From CAZEHJ01 sp964512485 (GTDB lineage: Bacteria > Bacteroidota > Rhodothermia > Rhodothermales > UBA10348): DNA of 23,895 nt. Position numbers and translations under genes: made by a program. Positions 1 to 7,820 of this stretch are shown here, piece by piece (positions within the stretch are counted from its first letter, which is position 1; each line of letters begins with the position of its first letter). The stretch covers positions 1 to 23,895 of the forward strand of contig CAZEHJ010000060.1 in NCBI GenBank assembly GCA_964512485.1, in the 5' to 3' direction. The notes beneath the pieces were generated by a model. That model was given only the letters and a program-made list of their open reading frames with translations, was not told where the DNA came from and searched no databases.

Positions 1-1
1 G

Positions 2-74
2 TACCGCGTACGGGATTTGAACCCGTGTTACCGCCGTGAAAGGGCGGCGTCCTAAACCCCTAGACGAACGCGGC
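2..74 (-). tRNA. tRNA-Glu (anticodon TTC)
   Basis: Read on the minus strand, this folds as a complete cloverleaf. The acceptor strand GCCGCGT pairs with ACGCGGT, with a G-T pair at the first position. A five-pair anticodon stem CCGCC/GGCGG encloses the loop CTTTCAC, giving anticodon TTC for glutamate. The T-arm carries GGTTCAAAT. The discriminator base is A at position 2, and position 1 supplies the first C of a possible encoded CCA tail that the window cuts off. It lies 62 bases downstream of tRNA-His on the same strand, so the two may be processed from one transcript. Confidence 0.96.
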
Positions 75-136
75 ATTTGTAAGGACTATGTCTCAAACTA
101 TGGTGCAATCGAGTGAACGAATGTCACACAGCTCTT

Positions 137-214
137 TGGGGTGATCGAGGGGAATTGAACCCCCGACCTCCAGGGCCACAACCTGGCGCTCTAACCAACT
201 GAGCTACGACCACC
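137..214 (-). tRNA. tRNA-His (anticodon GTG)
   Basis: The minus strand folds as a cloverleaf with acceptor GTGGTCG/CGATCAC (one G-T pair). The anticodon stem CCAGG/CCTGG encloses TTGTGGC, giving anticodon GTG for histidine. Two histidine-specific identity features are visible: an extra G at position -1 (base 214) and the opposing C discriminator (base 140). The CCA tail is encoded at 139-137. This is a standard intact tRNA gene, with tRNA-Glu just downstream. Confidence 0.97.
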
Positions 215-300
215 ATGAAAATCACAGACCGGAAATATATGGCGGTAAGTAAATGCGAGGCAACCGCCTGTCGTTTGAACTTTTTATGTACTTCGCAGAT

Positions 301-2709
301 TCAGCGAATAATCGCGACCTTTCCGTAGCCGGTTCCTTCGTCATTCTGGCCGACGGCAATTACGAGATATACGCCCGAGGAGACCAGATTGCCGTATTCA
401 TCCCTTCCATCCCACCGAATTCTGCCCCCGCGAGCATCCAATCTACGCACCAGATTGCCGGCAGCTGTCACTATTCGAATTGATGTTGAAGGAACCAGTC
501 CTTCGATAAAAATACTTGGATGAGCGTCTCCGCTGAGGCGAACTGGGTTGGGAAACACCGTCAATTCGGTGGCTTCGCTCTGTGGAGCGATCGCATCTGA
601 AGCAAAACTGGCCAGTCCTCGATCTGTAGAAAAGTACACTTCTCCCGATTTGTCGTCGACTCCAACAGCCAACACTTCGTCTGAAAAAATGGGAGAGTTG
701 TCTACGGTGAAATGGTGCACCACCTCGTATCCACCTTCAACCGATTCGACCAGCCAGGCTCCGTCGTCCGTCGCGAACCAGAGACGTCCTGCCGGATCAA
801 CAGCGATATCATGGATCGTGAGGCCGAAGAGCATGAACGTGCCTCTGGATCGATCGGCCCATTGAGGCCAGATAGCTATTGCCGATGCATCCCGAGCTAC
901 TATTCCCGTGTTGATGAAGAATGCTGGACCACTGTCGGTGCCGATCCAGATCAGTCCGTCACGATCCTCGGTTATCGTATTGATTGAGACGGAGGGTAGC
1001 CCCTGGCCAGAGCCCCCCTGAACATCGAAGTATCTGAATTCGTCATCTGACGGGTTTTCCGGGATGCCTGTATCAAGCACCATGAGACCTTTGTTGCGCT
1101 TCAGATCCCTTTCGTTCTGAACTACAATCCACTTTTCATCAAACGAATCAACGTAAATCGGTCCATAAGCGTTGGAACTCGAAAACAGGCCTTGGCCAAT
1201 TTTGGGACTGAAACCGGTCCATGTCCCTTCACTCGTCCTGAGATGCAGCGGTTTACCGCTCGCCCGCGTTGTGACCCAGAGATTCCCGAGATTGTCCTCA
1301 TGTAGCCCGCCAACAGTTATAAAGTCGGGCGACCCGGTCTGCGGCTCAAGAGACGAATTGAATTGATTGTACAAGGTCAATTGATCGTCGACGTCGACCT
1401 GTACAACTCCGGCTCCTTCAGAGCCAGCCCATGCCCCCTCTGCTCCAGCGTGGACGTGGACAAAAGCGCCCTTTCCTTCCAGTTCCGCCCGGGTCAGAGT
1501 CGAGTAGTTCGTCCACTCACCCTGCGTGTCAAGATGATAGAATCCAGTATTGGGAGCATTCACGCCCGACAGCCATACATCACCCTCACTACCAATTGAA
1601 ATCCGAGAAAACAGGCCGTCTGCAGGGCCAGAGGGTAGAAAGATTGAATTCATAACGGCATTGCCGGACCCTTCCGCGGGAACGGGACCTGTTCCAAGTC
1701 CCACATTTGCGTCAACAACCCACAGATTTCCCGCAGAATCAAGACGGGTCGATACCGGAAATGGCATGTCAGTCACAGAATGCGCGGACGATGAGCCGGT
1801 AGGTCGAACTACAACGACTGTGAACTCGGCGCTGGCAACGATGTGATCGGCACTGGCAGACATGTGGTTCACCTGCCGATTTGTCAGCCCCAACTTGACG
1901 TATTGACCGGAAGCCGAACGGCCATAAATATCCTCGGCAGTTCCGGCATAGAGCGATCCCGCCAGCTGTGCCAGAGAATACACCTCGACCGGATTGAAAC
2001 TTGAAGCGATCCTCTCGATGGACCACGATCCTGGATCCTGCAGATTTGATCCGTCGAGAGGTGCTCGTACCACACCCTCTTCGGTCGCCGCCCAGATGGT
2101 CAATTCTCCCATCACGTCCGACTCGATCAGAATATCTTCGACCGACGTGGCTGCCGGCAAGCTTCCAAGGCGAGTGTACGAGTCGCGCACCTCGTTCCTG
2201 ATTGGATCGAATACCACGATTCCAAAAACGGTCGCGATGAACAATGAATCTCCGCGAACCAGAATCTTGTTGATTCCTCGGGACGAAAACTGATCCGCAC
2301 GTTCGATGTCGCGGAACGTCCGGATTTCACCAGTCTGGGCGTCGAGCCTGTCCAAAAGGCCATCCCCATATCCGATCCAGATCTGCGATCGAGCTTCATC
2401 TGCTTCGACGGCACTGGCGCCAACTTCAGCCAATCCGTCAACGACAGTAAATCTCGAAATCGTCCCTGTTGATTGCTCTACCGAATAAACTCCTCCGGTA
2501 GTCGTCACCCACACATGCGATGTCGTGACCGTGAGGTCGGTCGCATTTCCGAAAGAGGTGTGAGCTGTCCAGGTAGCGAGTGATTGAGCTTCAGCGACGT
2601 GAATGCCCATGAGGAGCAGAACCTGCGTCACTATTAAAATTTTAGATCGAATTCGCTTCAATGACAGAATCCAGTGTTTTGAAGTGTGTCCGCAAACGCA
2701 GATGCTCAT
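301..2709 (-). CDS. porZ: PorZ-like type IX secretion-associated beta-propeller protein
   Basis: 802 residues. The N-terminus has a basic stretch (KRIRSK), a hydrophobic core and an AEAQS-like signal peptidase site near residue 42. What follows resembles the N-terminal propeller of PorZ: TWTAHTSFGNATDL, then repeated blades of the form W.A..GV, IWIGYGDGL, LWVTTRAS, IWIGTDSGPA and LWFATDDGAW. The last ~85 residues start at VFPNPVRL and end WDGRDEYGNLVSSGVYLV ... GKVAIIR, the pattern of a FlgD-like or type A C-terminal sorting domain. In Porphyromonas, PorZ is a surface member of the attachment complex that links cargo to A-LPS and also keeps a CTD. The start ATG overlaps the upstream PHP gene's TAA by one base (TAATG), which supports this start. 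The role is inferred from family resemblance; a generic two-component-type propeller protein is the alternative. Confidence 0.78.
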   Translation of the reverse strand: MSICVCGHTSKHWILSLKRIRSKILIVTQVLLLMGIHVAEAQSLATWTAHTSFGNATDLTVTTSHVWVTTTGGVYSVEQSTGTISRFTVVDGLAEVGASAVEADEARSQIWIGYGDGLLDRLDAQTGEIRTFRDIERADQFSSRGINKILVRGDSLFIATVFGIVVFDPIRNEVRDSYTRLGSLPAATSVEDILIESDVMGELTIWAATEEGVVRAPLDGSNLQDPGSWSIERIASSFNPVEVYSLAQLAGSLYAGTAEDIYGRSASGQYVKLGLTNRQVNHMSASADHIVASAEFTVVVVRPTGSSSAHSVTDMPFPVSTRLDSAGNLWVVDANVGLGTGPVPAEGSGNAVMNSIFLPSGPADGLFSRISIGSEGDVWLSGVNAPNTGFYHLDTQGEWTNYSTLTRAELEGKGAFVHVHAGAEGAWAGSEGAGVVQVDVDDQLTLYNQFNSSLEPQTGSPDFITVGGLHEDNLGNLWVTTRASGKPLHLRTSEGTWTGFSPKIGQGLFSSSNAYGPIYVDSFDEKWIVVQNERDLKRNKGLMVLDTGIPENPSDDEFRYFDVQGGSGQGLPSVSINTITEDRDGLIWIGTDSGPAFFINTGIVARDASAIAIWPQWADRSRGTFMLFGLTIHDIAVDPAGRLWFATDDGAWLVESVEGGYEVVHHFTVDNSPIFSDEVLAVGVDDKSGEVYFSTDRGLASFASDAIAPQSEATELTVFPNPVRLSGDAHPSIFIEGLVPSTSIRIVTAAGNLVRRLDARGGRIRWDGRDEYGNLVSSGVYLVIAVGQNDEGTGYGKVAIIR

Positions 2710-3524
2710 TAATGGGTCCGCAGCTTTTCGTGAACCCTCTCCTCAAGCTCGATCCAATACTGGCCCAGGGTAGAACTTCTGTTCTCGGAAAAGGCATGAA
2801 AGTCAGATCCCCCCGTACGGAACAACCCCAGTAGTGCTGCCTGATTGGAATAATACTCAGACAGCGACTCATCATGAGAAGGATGAAATACTTCAATCCC
2901 GTCGAGTCCTCCTCGTACCAGCTTCAATAGAGTCTGATGAGATGTTCGGTGCCCCGGGTGAGCCAAAACAACAACGCCTCCCGCAGCGTGAACCTTCTGA
3001 ACCACTTCGGCACCAGACGGAAGCGGTTTTTCCACAAAATGATCGTGTCCCGGTGAAAGATGAAGACGGAACGCCTCCTCCATAGAATCCACCGTTCCAG
3101 CATCTATCAACATTGAGGCGATGTGAGGGCGCGCGATAGCGCGCCCGGGAGCCGGTGTCGGAGCTTGAGCCGTCGAAGGAAGAAGTCCTGCATCCTTGAA
3201 TCTGCTGACGAATTCAACAGCCCGCTCGTTTCGACGCTGCCGCTGCAGTTCAAGAAAATCCACGAACTCCGGGGCTGACTTGTCGAATCCGTAAGCAAGC
3301 AGGTGAACCTCTTCACCATTTTCCCTGGAACTGATCTCTGCTCCACCAACGAAGGCGATTCCCTTTTTTTCTGCTGCTTTGGCTGCTTCGTCTATTCCAC
3401 CGGTCGTGTCGTGGTCTGTCAGTGCCATCAACTGAATTCCTGCGTCATGCACGCTGTCCACAAGCGCCGTGGGCGTCAGTTTTCCGTCAGAAACGGTCGA
3501 ATGCATGTGGAGATCAGCTTTCAC
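2709..3524 (-). CDS. PHP-domain phosphoesterase (RNase AM / TrpH-like)
   Basis: 271 residues from the GTG at 3524, which gives the family-typical beginning MKADLHMHSTVSDG. The frame stays open upstream to a TTG at 3542, which would add six unlikely residues. PHP metal-site motifs are present in order: H6 and H8 (HMHS), D13, DHD at 37-39, E63, H74, H134 (ARPHIA), H189 (AHPG) and D241/H243 (SDFH). The intervening insert and length match the YciV/TrpH branch. Members of that branch act as RNase AM (a 5'-3' exonuclease on short RNA) or as 3',5'-nucleoside bisphosphate phosphatases. It is probably cytoplasmic. The next gene, the porZ homologue, begins inside its stop codon, so the two are likely co-transcribed. 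The exact substrate cannot be told from sequence. Confidence 0.88.
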   Translation of the reverse strand: MKADLHMHSTVSDGKLTPTALVDSVHDAGIQLMALTDHDTTGGIDEAAKAAEKKGIAFVGGAEISSRENGEEVHLLAYGFDKSAPEFVDFLELQRQRRNERAVEFVSRFKDAGLLPSTAQAPTPAPGRAIARPHIASMLIDAGTVDSMEEAFRLHLSPGHDHFVEKPLPSGAEVVQKVHAAGGVVVLAHPGHRTSHQTLLKLVRGGLDGIEVFHPSHDESLSEYYSNQAALLGLFRTGGSDFHAFSENRSSTLGQYWIELEERVHEKLRTH

Positions 3525-3606
3525 GATTCTAGTACACACCAATCGGCCTGGTTATCTATTCGTTCACGAACATTCGAAACCCGAAGTATTGCCAGACGTA
3601 CGGCGA

Positions 3607-3648
3607 CTCGTACCTGGTAAAACAGAGTTATTCTGATACCAGTTCGAG
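3607..3648. promoter_or_regulatory. Nested inverted repeat in the PHP/flippase divergent spacer
   Basis: Three complementary blocks nest around one centre: CTCG (3607-3610) with CGAG (3645-3648), CTGGTA (3614-3619) with TACCAG (3637-3642), and CAGA (3623-3626) with TCTG (3632-3635). The central loop is GTTAT. The spacer between the two divergent starts is 191 bases, and the element ends 67 bases before the flippase ATG. It could be an operator for a dimeric regulator or a leader hairpin; the sequence does not decide. Confidence 0.45.
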
Positions 3649-3715
3649 TTCTACGGCGGCTTTTTCTATCATCAGAAGACAAGATTCTGCAAACCGGCGG
3701 AACGAACACCCTCCC

Positions 3716-4837
3716 ATGTCGAACGAATTGCACGAATTGCACGATGATGTTCTCGATGAGAACGTAAATGCTGGAGATCATGAAAATGATCTCCCGTTGT
3801 TTTCGTTGAAGGGATTATTCTTGCCCCTGGGGCTTGGGATCGGGGTTTTGCTGATAATCGCCTATTTCACCTGGGATGAAGGGGCGATCAGTAAGTTCAT
3901 CTCCTCTGTCAATCCCGTAATAATGTCGGGCGCACTGTTGATGATGGTGCTTCGAATCATTTTTGGAGGATGGAGAATAAGCTTCGTTTCCAGACATTCT
4001 CTGGGATTCATGGCCGGGATCAGATCCCAATTGATGTGGGATTTCGCCTCCAATATTTCCCCAAGTGTAGTCGGAGGTGCTCCTCTGACCGCCTACTACA
4101 TTTCGCGGGAGTCCAGGGTATCGTCGATGGAGACAAAGCCATCTCGAAAAGGCCCAATCGCCATCGGCGACGCTTCAGCGGTCATGACCTACGTGATGCT
4201 GCTCGATCAAGTCTGGTTCGCTCTGTCTGTACCCGTCATCCTCTTTTCAGCCTTCTATATGGAGGTGATACCCTCTTCAGTCGGAATCGTTGGAATGTGG
4301 ACAGCCGTCACCTACTTCATCATCTTGATGGCCTACGCAGGGCTGTTCGCTTACGCCACCCTATTCCATCCCGAATTGCTGGTGCGCATCGCGTCGAAGA
4401 TATTCAGCTGGCCGTTCCTGAGACGTTTCCGTGATCGGGTCTTATCCGAATTGGAGCAGTTCAAGAGTCGCTCAGCGATTCTGAGGCGCCAGAAAAGCGA
4501 TTTCTTCATTCGTGGATTCCTGCTGACCACAGGCACCTGGCTGGCCCGTTACTCGCTGGCCGTCTTCGTCATCTGGAGCTTTGTGCCAGATGTAGATTCC
4601 CTTCTTCTGTTCATGAGGTCAATCGCCATGACCATATCTGCTCTCGTCATGCCTACGCCGGGCGGAGCCGGGGGAATCGAGGGGCTCTATGCACTTTTCT
4701 TCAATGATCTGTTGCCCGATCAGTCTATGCTGGTACCTTCTCTTCTGACCTGGCGAATCCTGGGATACTACATATTCCTGGTTTTCGGGATCACCATCTC
4801 AACGCGTCACATCCAACGGTCTGCCTCCAAGTCGTAG
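3716..4837 (+). CDS. Flippase-like integral membrane protein (LPG synthase TM region / UPF0104)
   Basis: 373 residues. A short acidic, histidine-containing N-terminus is followed by multiple hydrophobic segments. The signature of the lysylphosphatidylglycerol synthetase transmembrane-region family is near residues 312-322: MPTPGGAGGIEGLYALFF. Other typical elements are FGGWRISF in the second or third helix and the polar SPSVVGGAPLTAYY loop. Catalytic MprF proteins have an extra soluble aminoacyl-transferase domain that is absent here, so this is the membrane-only type, linked in various bacteria to lipid or glycolipid flipping. It is in the inner membrane. It is divergent from the PHP gene and convergent with the cupin gene, whose stop is 29 bases away. 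The substrate is unknown. Confidence 0.85.
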   Translation: MSNELHELHDDVLDENVNAGDHENDLPLFSLKGLFLPLGLGIGVLLIIAYFTWDEGAISKFISSVNPVIMSGALLMMVLRIIFGGWRISFVSRHSLGFMAGIRSQLMWDFASNISPSVVGGAPLTAYYISRESRVSSMETKPSRKGPIAIGDASAVMTYVMLLDQVWFALSVPVILFSAFYMEVIPSSVGIVGMWTAVTYFIILMAYAGLFAYATLFHPELLVRIASKIFSWPFLRRFRDRVLSELEQFKSRSAILRRQKSDFFIRGFLLTTGTWLARYSLAVFVIWSFVPDVDSLLLFMRSIAMTISALVMPTPGGAGGIEGLYALFFNDLLPDQSMLVPSLLTWRILGYYIFLVFGITISTRHIQRSASKS

Positions 4838-4866
4838 TCTCGCCGCGCTCTCGAAAGACCGTCGCT

Positions 4867-5220
4867 TCAAGAACGTCCGTAATCGTCCTCGAGCCTTTCA
4901 ATATCGTCTTCGTCACAGATTCCCAGCTGCGTCTCGATGATGATCAGGTCTTCTTCGGCCACGTTTCTGATGCGGTGAACTCCGCCGACAGGAATGAACA
5001 CCTTGTCGCCCGGGGAAACGGTAGTCAAAGAATCGTCGAGGGTGAATTCCCCAGTTCCGGCAACGATTACCCAGTGCTCGCTCCTGAGGGCGTGACGTTG
5101 CAGAGAAAGCCTTTGACCGGGATGCACGATAATTCGCTTAACTCGATACCCGGTTTCATTCAGGTATTCTTCCCATCGACCCCAGGGTCGGTCATCTGCG
5201 TCGATCCAGTTCTCAGCCAT
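4867..5220 (-). CDS. Stand-alone mannose-6-phosphate isomerase type II cupin
   Basis: 117 residues from the ATG at 5220, ten bases after the nhaC stop. The frame is open further upstream, but only by overlapping nhaC. The sequence matches the C-terminal cupin of bifunctional GDP-mannose pyrophosphorylase/phosphomannose isomerase: RPWG (11-14), VKRIIVHPGQRLSLQRH, RSEHW (45-49), H82 in VHRIRN, IIETQLG, and the terminal EDDIERLEDDYGR. The nucleotidyltransferase domain normally fused in front is missing, so this is a free cupin. The likely activity is interconversion of mannose-6-phosphate and fructose-6-phosphate or a related sugar-phosphate isomerisation, in the cytoplasm. It is the last gene of the symporter-upp-nhaC cluster. 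Pairing with a GDP-mannose pyrophosphorylase elsewhere would be expected but is not visible here. Confidence 0.85.
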   Translation of the reverse strand: MAENWIDADDRPWGRWEEYLNETGYRVKRIIVHPGQRLSLQRHALRSEHWVIVAGTGEFTLDDSLTTVSPGDKVFIPVGGVHRIRNVAEEDLIIIETQLGICDEDDIERLEDDYGRS

Positions 5221-5230
5221 GGAATTCACG

Positions 5231-7162
5231 CTAGGACGCGCTCGCGCCTTTTTCAAGTTCGTCTTCCGCAATCTTTCCAAATGTACGCAGCCCTGTCCAG
5301 AGAATGCCCATCCCGGCGATCATCGAAATCCACCACGGAAAACCGAATCCAGATGGAATGATACCAACGAAGATCGCCACTCCACCAACAAACAGTGCAT
5401 ATGGCAACTGTGTACGGACGTGGTCGATGTGGTCACAACCCGAAGCCATTGATGAAAGAATAGTGGTATCAGAGATGGGCGAACAGTGATCACCCCAAAC
5501 CGCGCCTGCAAGAATAGTTGAAATCGTTGAGTACAAGATGTAGTAGAATTCTGCATCTGCCATACCATTCACTTCCATCACGGCCCAGACGAGAGGCACG
5601 ACAAGCGGAAACAAGATCCCCATCGTTCCCCAGCTCGATCCCGTGGCAAAGGCGGTCGCGGCTGCGAGCATGAAAACAACAACCGGTACAAGCCCTGGAT
5701 TCAAGGCGTCGCCCAGAACAGACACCAGATACGGCGCTGTGTGGAGAACTTCGGTAACAAGCGACAACGACCAGGCCAGCATCAGAATGATCATGGCGAA
5801 CATCATGCTCTTCAGCCCGGCATACCATGCTTCAACGATCTCCCCGATATTCAGAATTCGCTGAGCCGACGTCAAGATGCTCGCGACGAGCACGGCCGTG
5901 ATCGAGGCCCACATCAGCGCTTTATAGGAATCCGCAGAATTGATGATTTCCTGGAACGAATCCCCCGTGCCATCGGCCCACAGGCTGACAAGGACACCAA
6001 ATACCAGCACGAACACCGGAATGATGGCATTCATCGCTCGGATCTTGATTCCTTCTTTCGGCGCCGTTTCTTTTCCCGAAACGGCTGCTTCGTCTACGTC
6101 TGCACCCGGCCTCACGACCTGACCGGTGGATCTGGCCCTCATCTCAGCCTGGAGCATGGCACCAAAATCTCTTCTCGACAACGCCACGGCGAAAACAAAG
6201 AAGACGGCCAGAATTGGGTAGAAGGAGAATGGAATCGATCCGAGAAAGAACGAATACGCGGATCCCGAAAGGCCGTCGACTTTACCAATTGCATCACCGA
6301 TCAAGCCGACCTCATATCCGATCCAGGTCGTGACGAGCGCCAGACAGGCAACAGGTGCAGCAGTCGAATCCACGATGTAGGCCAGTTTTTCCCTGGACAC
6401 ACGCAATCGGTCGGTGACCGGGCGCATTGTGTTTCCTACAACCAGAGAATTGGCATAGTCGTCGAAGAAAATGGCCAATCCGAGGAATCCTGTTGCGGAT
6501 TGTCCTCTTGAAGGTGAACTGGCCCATTTCGAAATGATGTTGACCACACCTTGCATGCCACCGTTTTTCGATATGATCCCGACCATTCCCCCGATCATGA
6601 ACGAAAACAAGATGACCTGTGCGTGGGATTCATCTGCGAAAGACTGGAGTACATATACCTGAAAAGCAGCCAATGCTCCTTGAAATGCTCCCGGAATTGA
6701 AAATCCGATCGCAGCCATGGCTCCAAACCAGATCCCCAGGAAAAGTGCAGGGACTACTCTTTTGAATATGAGTGCAACGACTATCGCTAGCAGCGGTGGA
6801 AAGATGGACCACCAACCTGAAATGCTTCTTGTGGATTGAACCAAAGCCGTCTGTCCGGCTCTGAGCAACGTCACGTCCTGAGAACCGGTACCCGAAACTG
6901 TCACACCTTCGGCAACCCATCCTCCTGCGCCGTCATCCCACTCGTCATCCCACTCAAAACCCACGGCTTCTCCCACACCGGCAACCGTATACGCATCGAT
7001 TCCGAGCGAATCCCCTTCGACTGCGATGGCCACCGGAAAACCGATACCATCCAGAACGACCTGTGGAAGCGTCAATTCCTGCTCCTGTGCGTTGGCCATC
7101 AGGGCCAGAAAACAGAGAGCAAATATTCCAGAAAGGCGACGTAAGTCAGGCATAGATTTCAT
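5231..7162 (-). CDS. nhaC: NhaC-family Na+/H+ antiporter with secreted N-terminal extension
   Basis: 643 residues from the ATG at 7162, which overlaps the upp stop as TGATG. The body from about residue 116 is polytopic and NhaC-like: FPPLLAIVVALIFKRVVPALFLGIWFGA, SFMIGGMVGIISKNGGMQGV, GLAIFFDDYANSLVVGNTMRPVTD, VWGDHCSPISDTTILSSMAS and a final hydrophobic stretch. NhaC proteins exchange internal Na+ for external H+ at the inner membrane. The odd part is the front. A signal peptide (MKSMPDLRRLSGIFALCFLA, site near ANAQ at 23-26) is followed by roughly 85 residues (27-112) of alternating hydrophobic, beta-like sequence with a WDDEWDDGAGGW patch. Classical NhaC, about 450-500 residues long, lacks this. 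The extension would sit in the periplasm. It is third in the symporter-upp-nhaC-cupin cluster. Confidence 0.93.
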   Translation of the reverse strand: MKSMPDLRRLSGIFALCFLALMANAQEQELTLPQVVLDGIGFPVAIAVEGDSLGIDAYTVAGVGEAVGFEWDDEWDDGAGGWVAEGVTVSGTGSQDVTLLRAGQTALVQSTRSISGWWSIFPPLLAIVVALIFKRVVPALFLGIWFGAMAAIGFSIPGAFQGALAAFQVYVLQSFADESHAQVILFSFMIGGMVGIISKNGGMQGVVNIISKWASSPSRGQSATGFLGLAIFFDDYANSLVVGNTMRPVTDRLRVSREKLAYIVDSTAAPVACLALVTTWIGYEVGLIGDAIGKVDGLSGSAYSFFLGSIPFSFYPILAVFFVFAVALSRRDFGAMLQAEMRARSTGQVVRPGADVDEAAVSGKETAPKEGIKIRAMNAIIPVFVLVFGVLVSLWADGTGDSFQEIINSADSYKALMWASITAVLVASILTSAQRILNIGEIVEAWYAGLKSMMFAMIILMLAWSLSLVTEVLHTAPYLVSVLGDALNPGLVPVVVFMLAAATAFATGSSWGTMGILFPLVVPLVWAVMEVNGMADAEFYYILYSTISTILAGAVWGDHCSPISDTTILSSMASGCDHIDHVRTQLPYALFVGGVAIFVGIIPSGFGFPWWISMIAGMGILWTGLRTFGKIAEDELEKGASAS

Positions 7163-7788
7163 CAACTGGTTCCAAAAATGCGATCGCCCGCGTCTCCGAG
7201 TCCCGGGCGAATGTATGCGTTTTCATCAAGCTCCCGGTCCACAACGGCTGTGACAATCCGGACCTCAGGATGTCCCGCATGGACAAAAGCAATTCCTTCG
7301 GGCGCCGACACGAGTGTCACGAGAGTAATTTTCGACGCTCCCAATTCCTTGAGATGTCGGATCGCACCAGCCGCAGATCCTCCGGTTGCGAGCATCGGAT
7401 CCACGACGATTACGTGAGCTTTTTCAATTCCCGAAGGAATGTTCGAATAATAGTCCACCGGCTCGTGCGTCTTTTCATCCCTGTACATTCCGAGATGGCC
7501 AATCCGAGCTTCGGGGAGAAATCGGACGAATCCATCGATCATCCCCAGGCCGGCCCTCAGGATGGGAACGACGATAACATCTTCGTCCACAACCCAACCA
7601 TCTGTTGATTCAAGAGGTGTGCGTACCTGAACGGTGCGGATTTTGAGTGACCTCAATACCTCATATGCCAGAATCGAGGAAACGTCACGAATAGCCGATC
7701 GAAAAACACCGTAAGGTGTACCCTCATCTCGCAGAACGCTCAGGTCCCGCTTCAAAATGGGATGTTCGATTACTTCAACGTTTTCCAT
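7162..7788 (-). CDS. upp: Uracil phosphoribosyltransferase
   Basis: 208 residues, the usual length for bacterial UPRT. It converts uracil and PRPP to UMP and pyrophosphate in the pyrimidine salvage pathway of the cytoplasm. Diagnostic segments are the N-terminal HPILKRDLSVLRDEGT, the VPILRAGLGMIDGF segment, the PRPP-binding loop VVDPMLATGGSA and the uracil-binding C-terminus YIRPGLGDAGDRIFGT. It starts with ATG 32 bases after the symporter stop. Its own stop overlaps the nhaC start by one base (TGATG), so it is probably co-translated with nhaC. A uracil permease, the common partner of upp, is not next door. Confidence 0.97.
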   Translation of the reverse strand: MENVEVIEHPILKRDLSVLRDEGTPYGVFRSAIRDVSSILAYEVLRSLKIRTVQVRTPLESTDGWVVDEDVIVVPILRAGLGMIDGFVRFLPEARIGHLGMYRDEKTHEPVDYYSNIPSGIEKAHVIVVDPMLATGGSAAGAIRHLKELGASKITLVTLVSAPEGIAFVHAGHPEVRIVTAVVDRELDENAYIRPGLGDAGDRIFGTS

Positions 7789-7820
7789 GTAGACAAGAGT
7801 CTGAATACGTGACTATCAGT

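Noticed and set aside
1..214. tRNA genes as an integration site for a mobile element
   Set aside because: No integrase, no repeated tRNA 3' end and no foreign-looking genes are present nearby. The adjacent DNA is an ordinary chromosomal gene.
215..300. Terminator for the PorZ-like gene
   Set aside because: GGCGG and CCGCC (minus strand) could pair, and AGGC/GCCT offers an alternative, but the stems are short, the loop is long and no T-run follows, so I could not support a call.
253..483. Small plus-strand open frame near the tRNA genes
   Set aside because: It overlaps the 3' end of the PorZ-like gene on the other strand, including its conserved C-terminal domain, and has no supporting feature.
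5741..6511. Plus-strand open frame of 256 codons opposite nhaC
   Set aside because: It is a very hydrophilic, low-complexity translation with no motif, fully covered by the clearly real nhaC frame.
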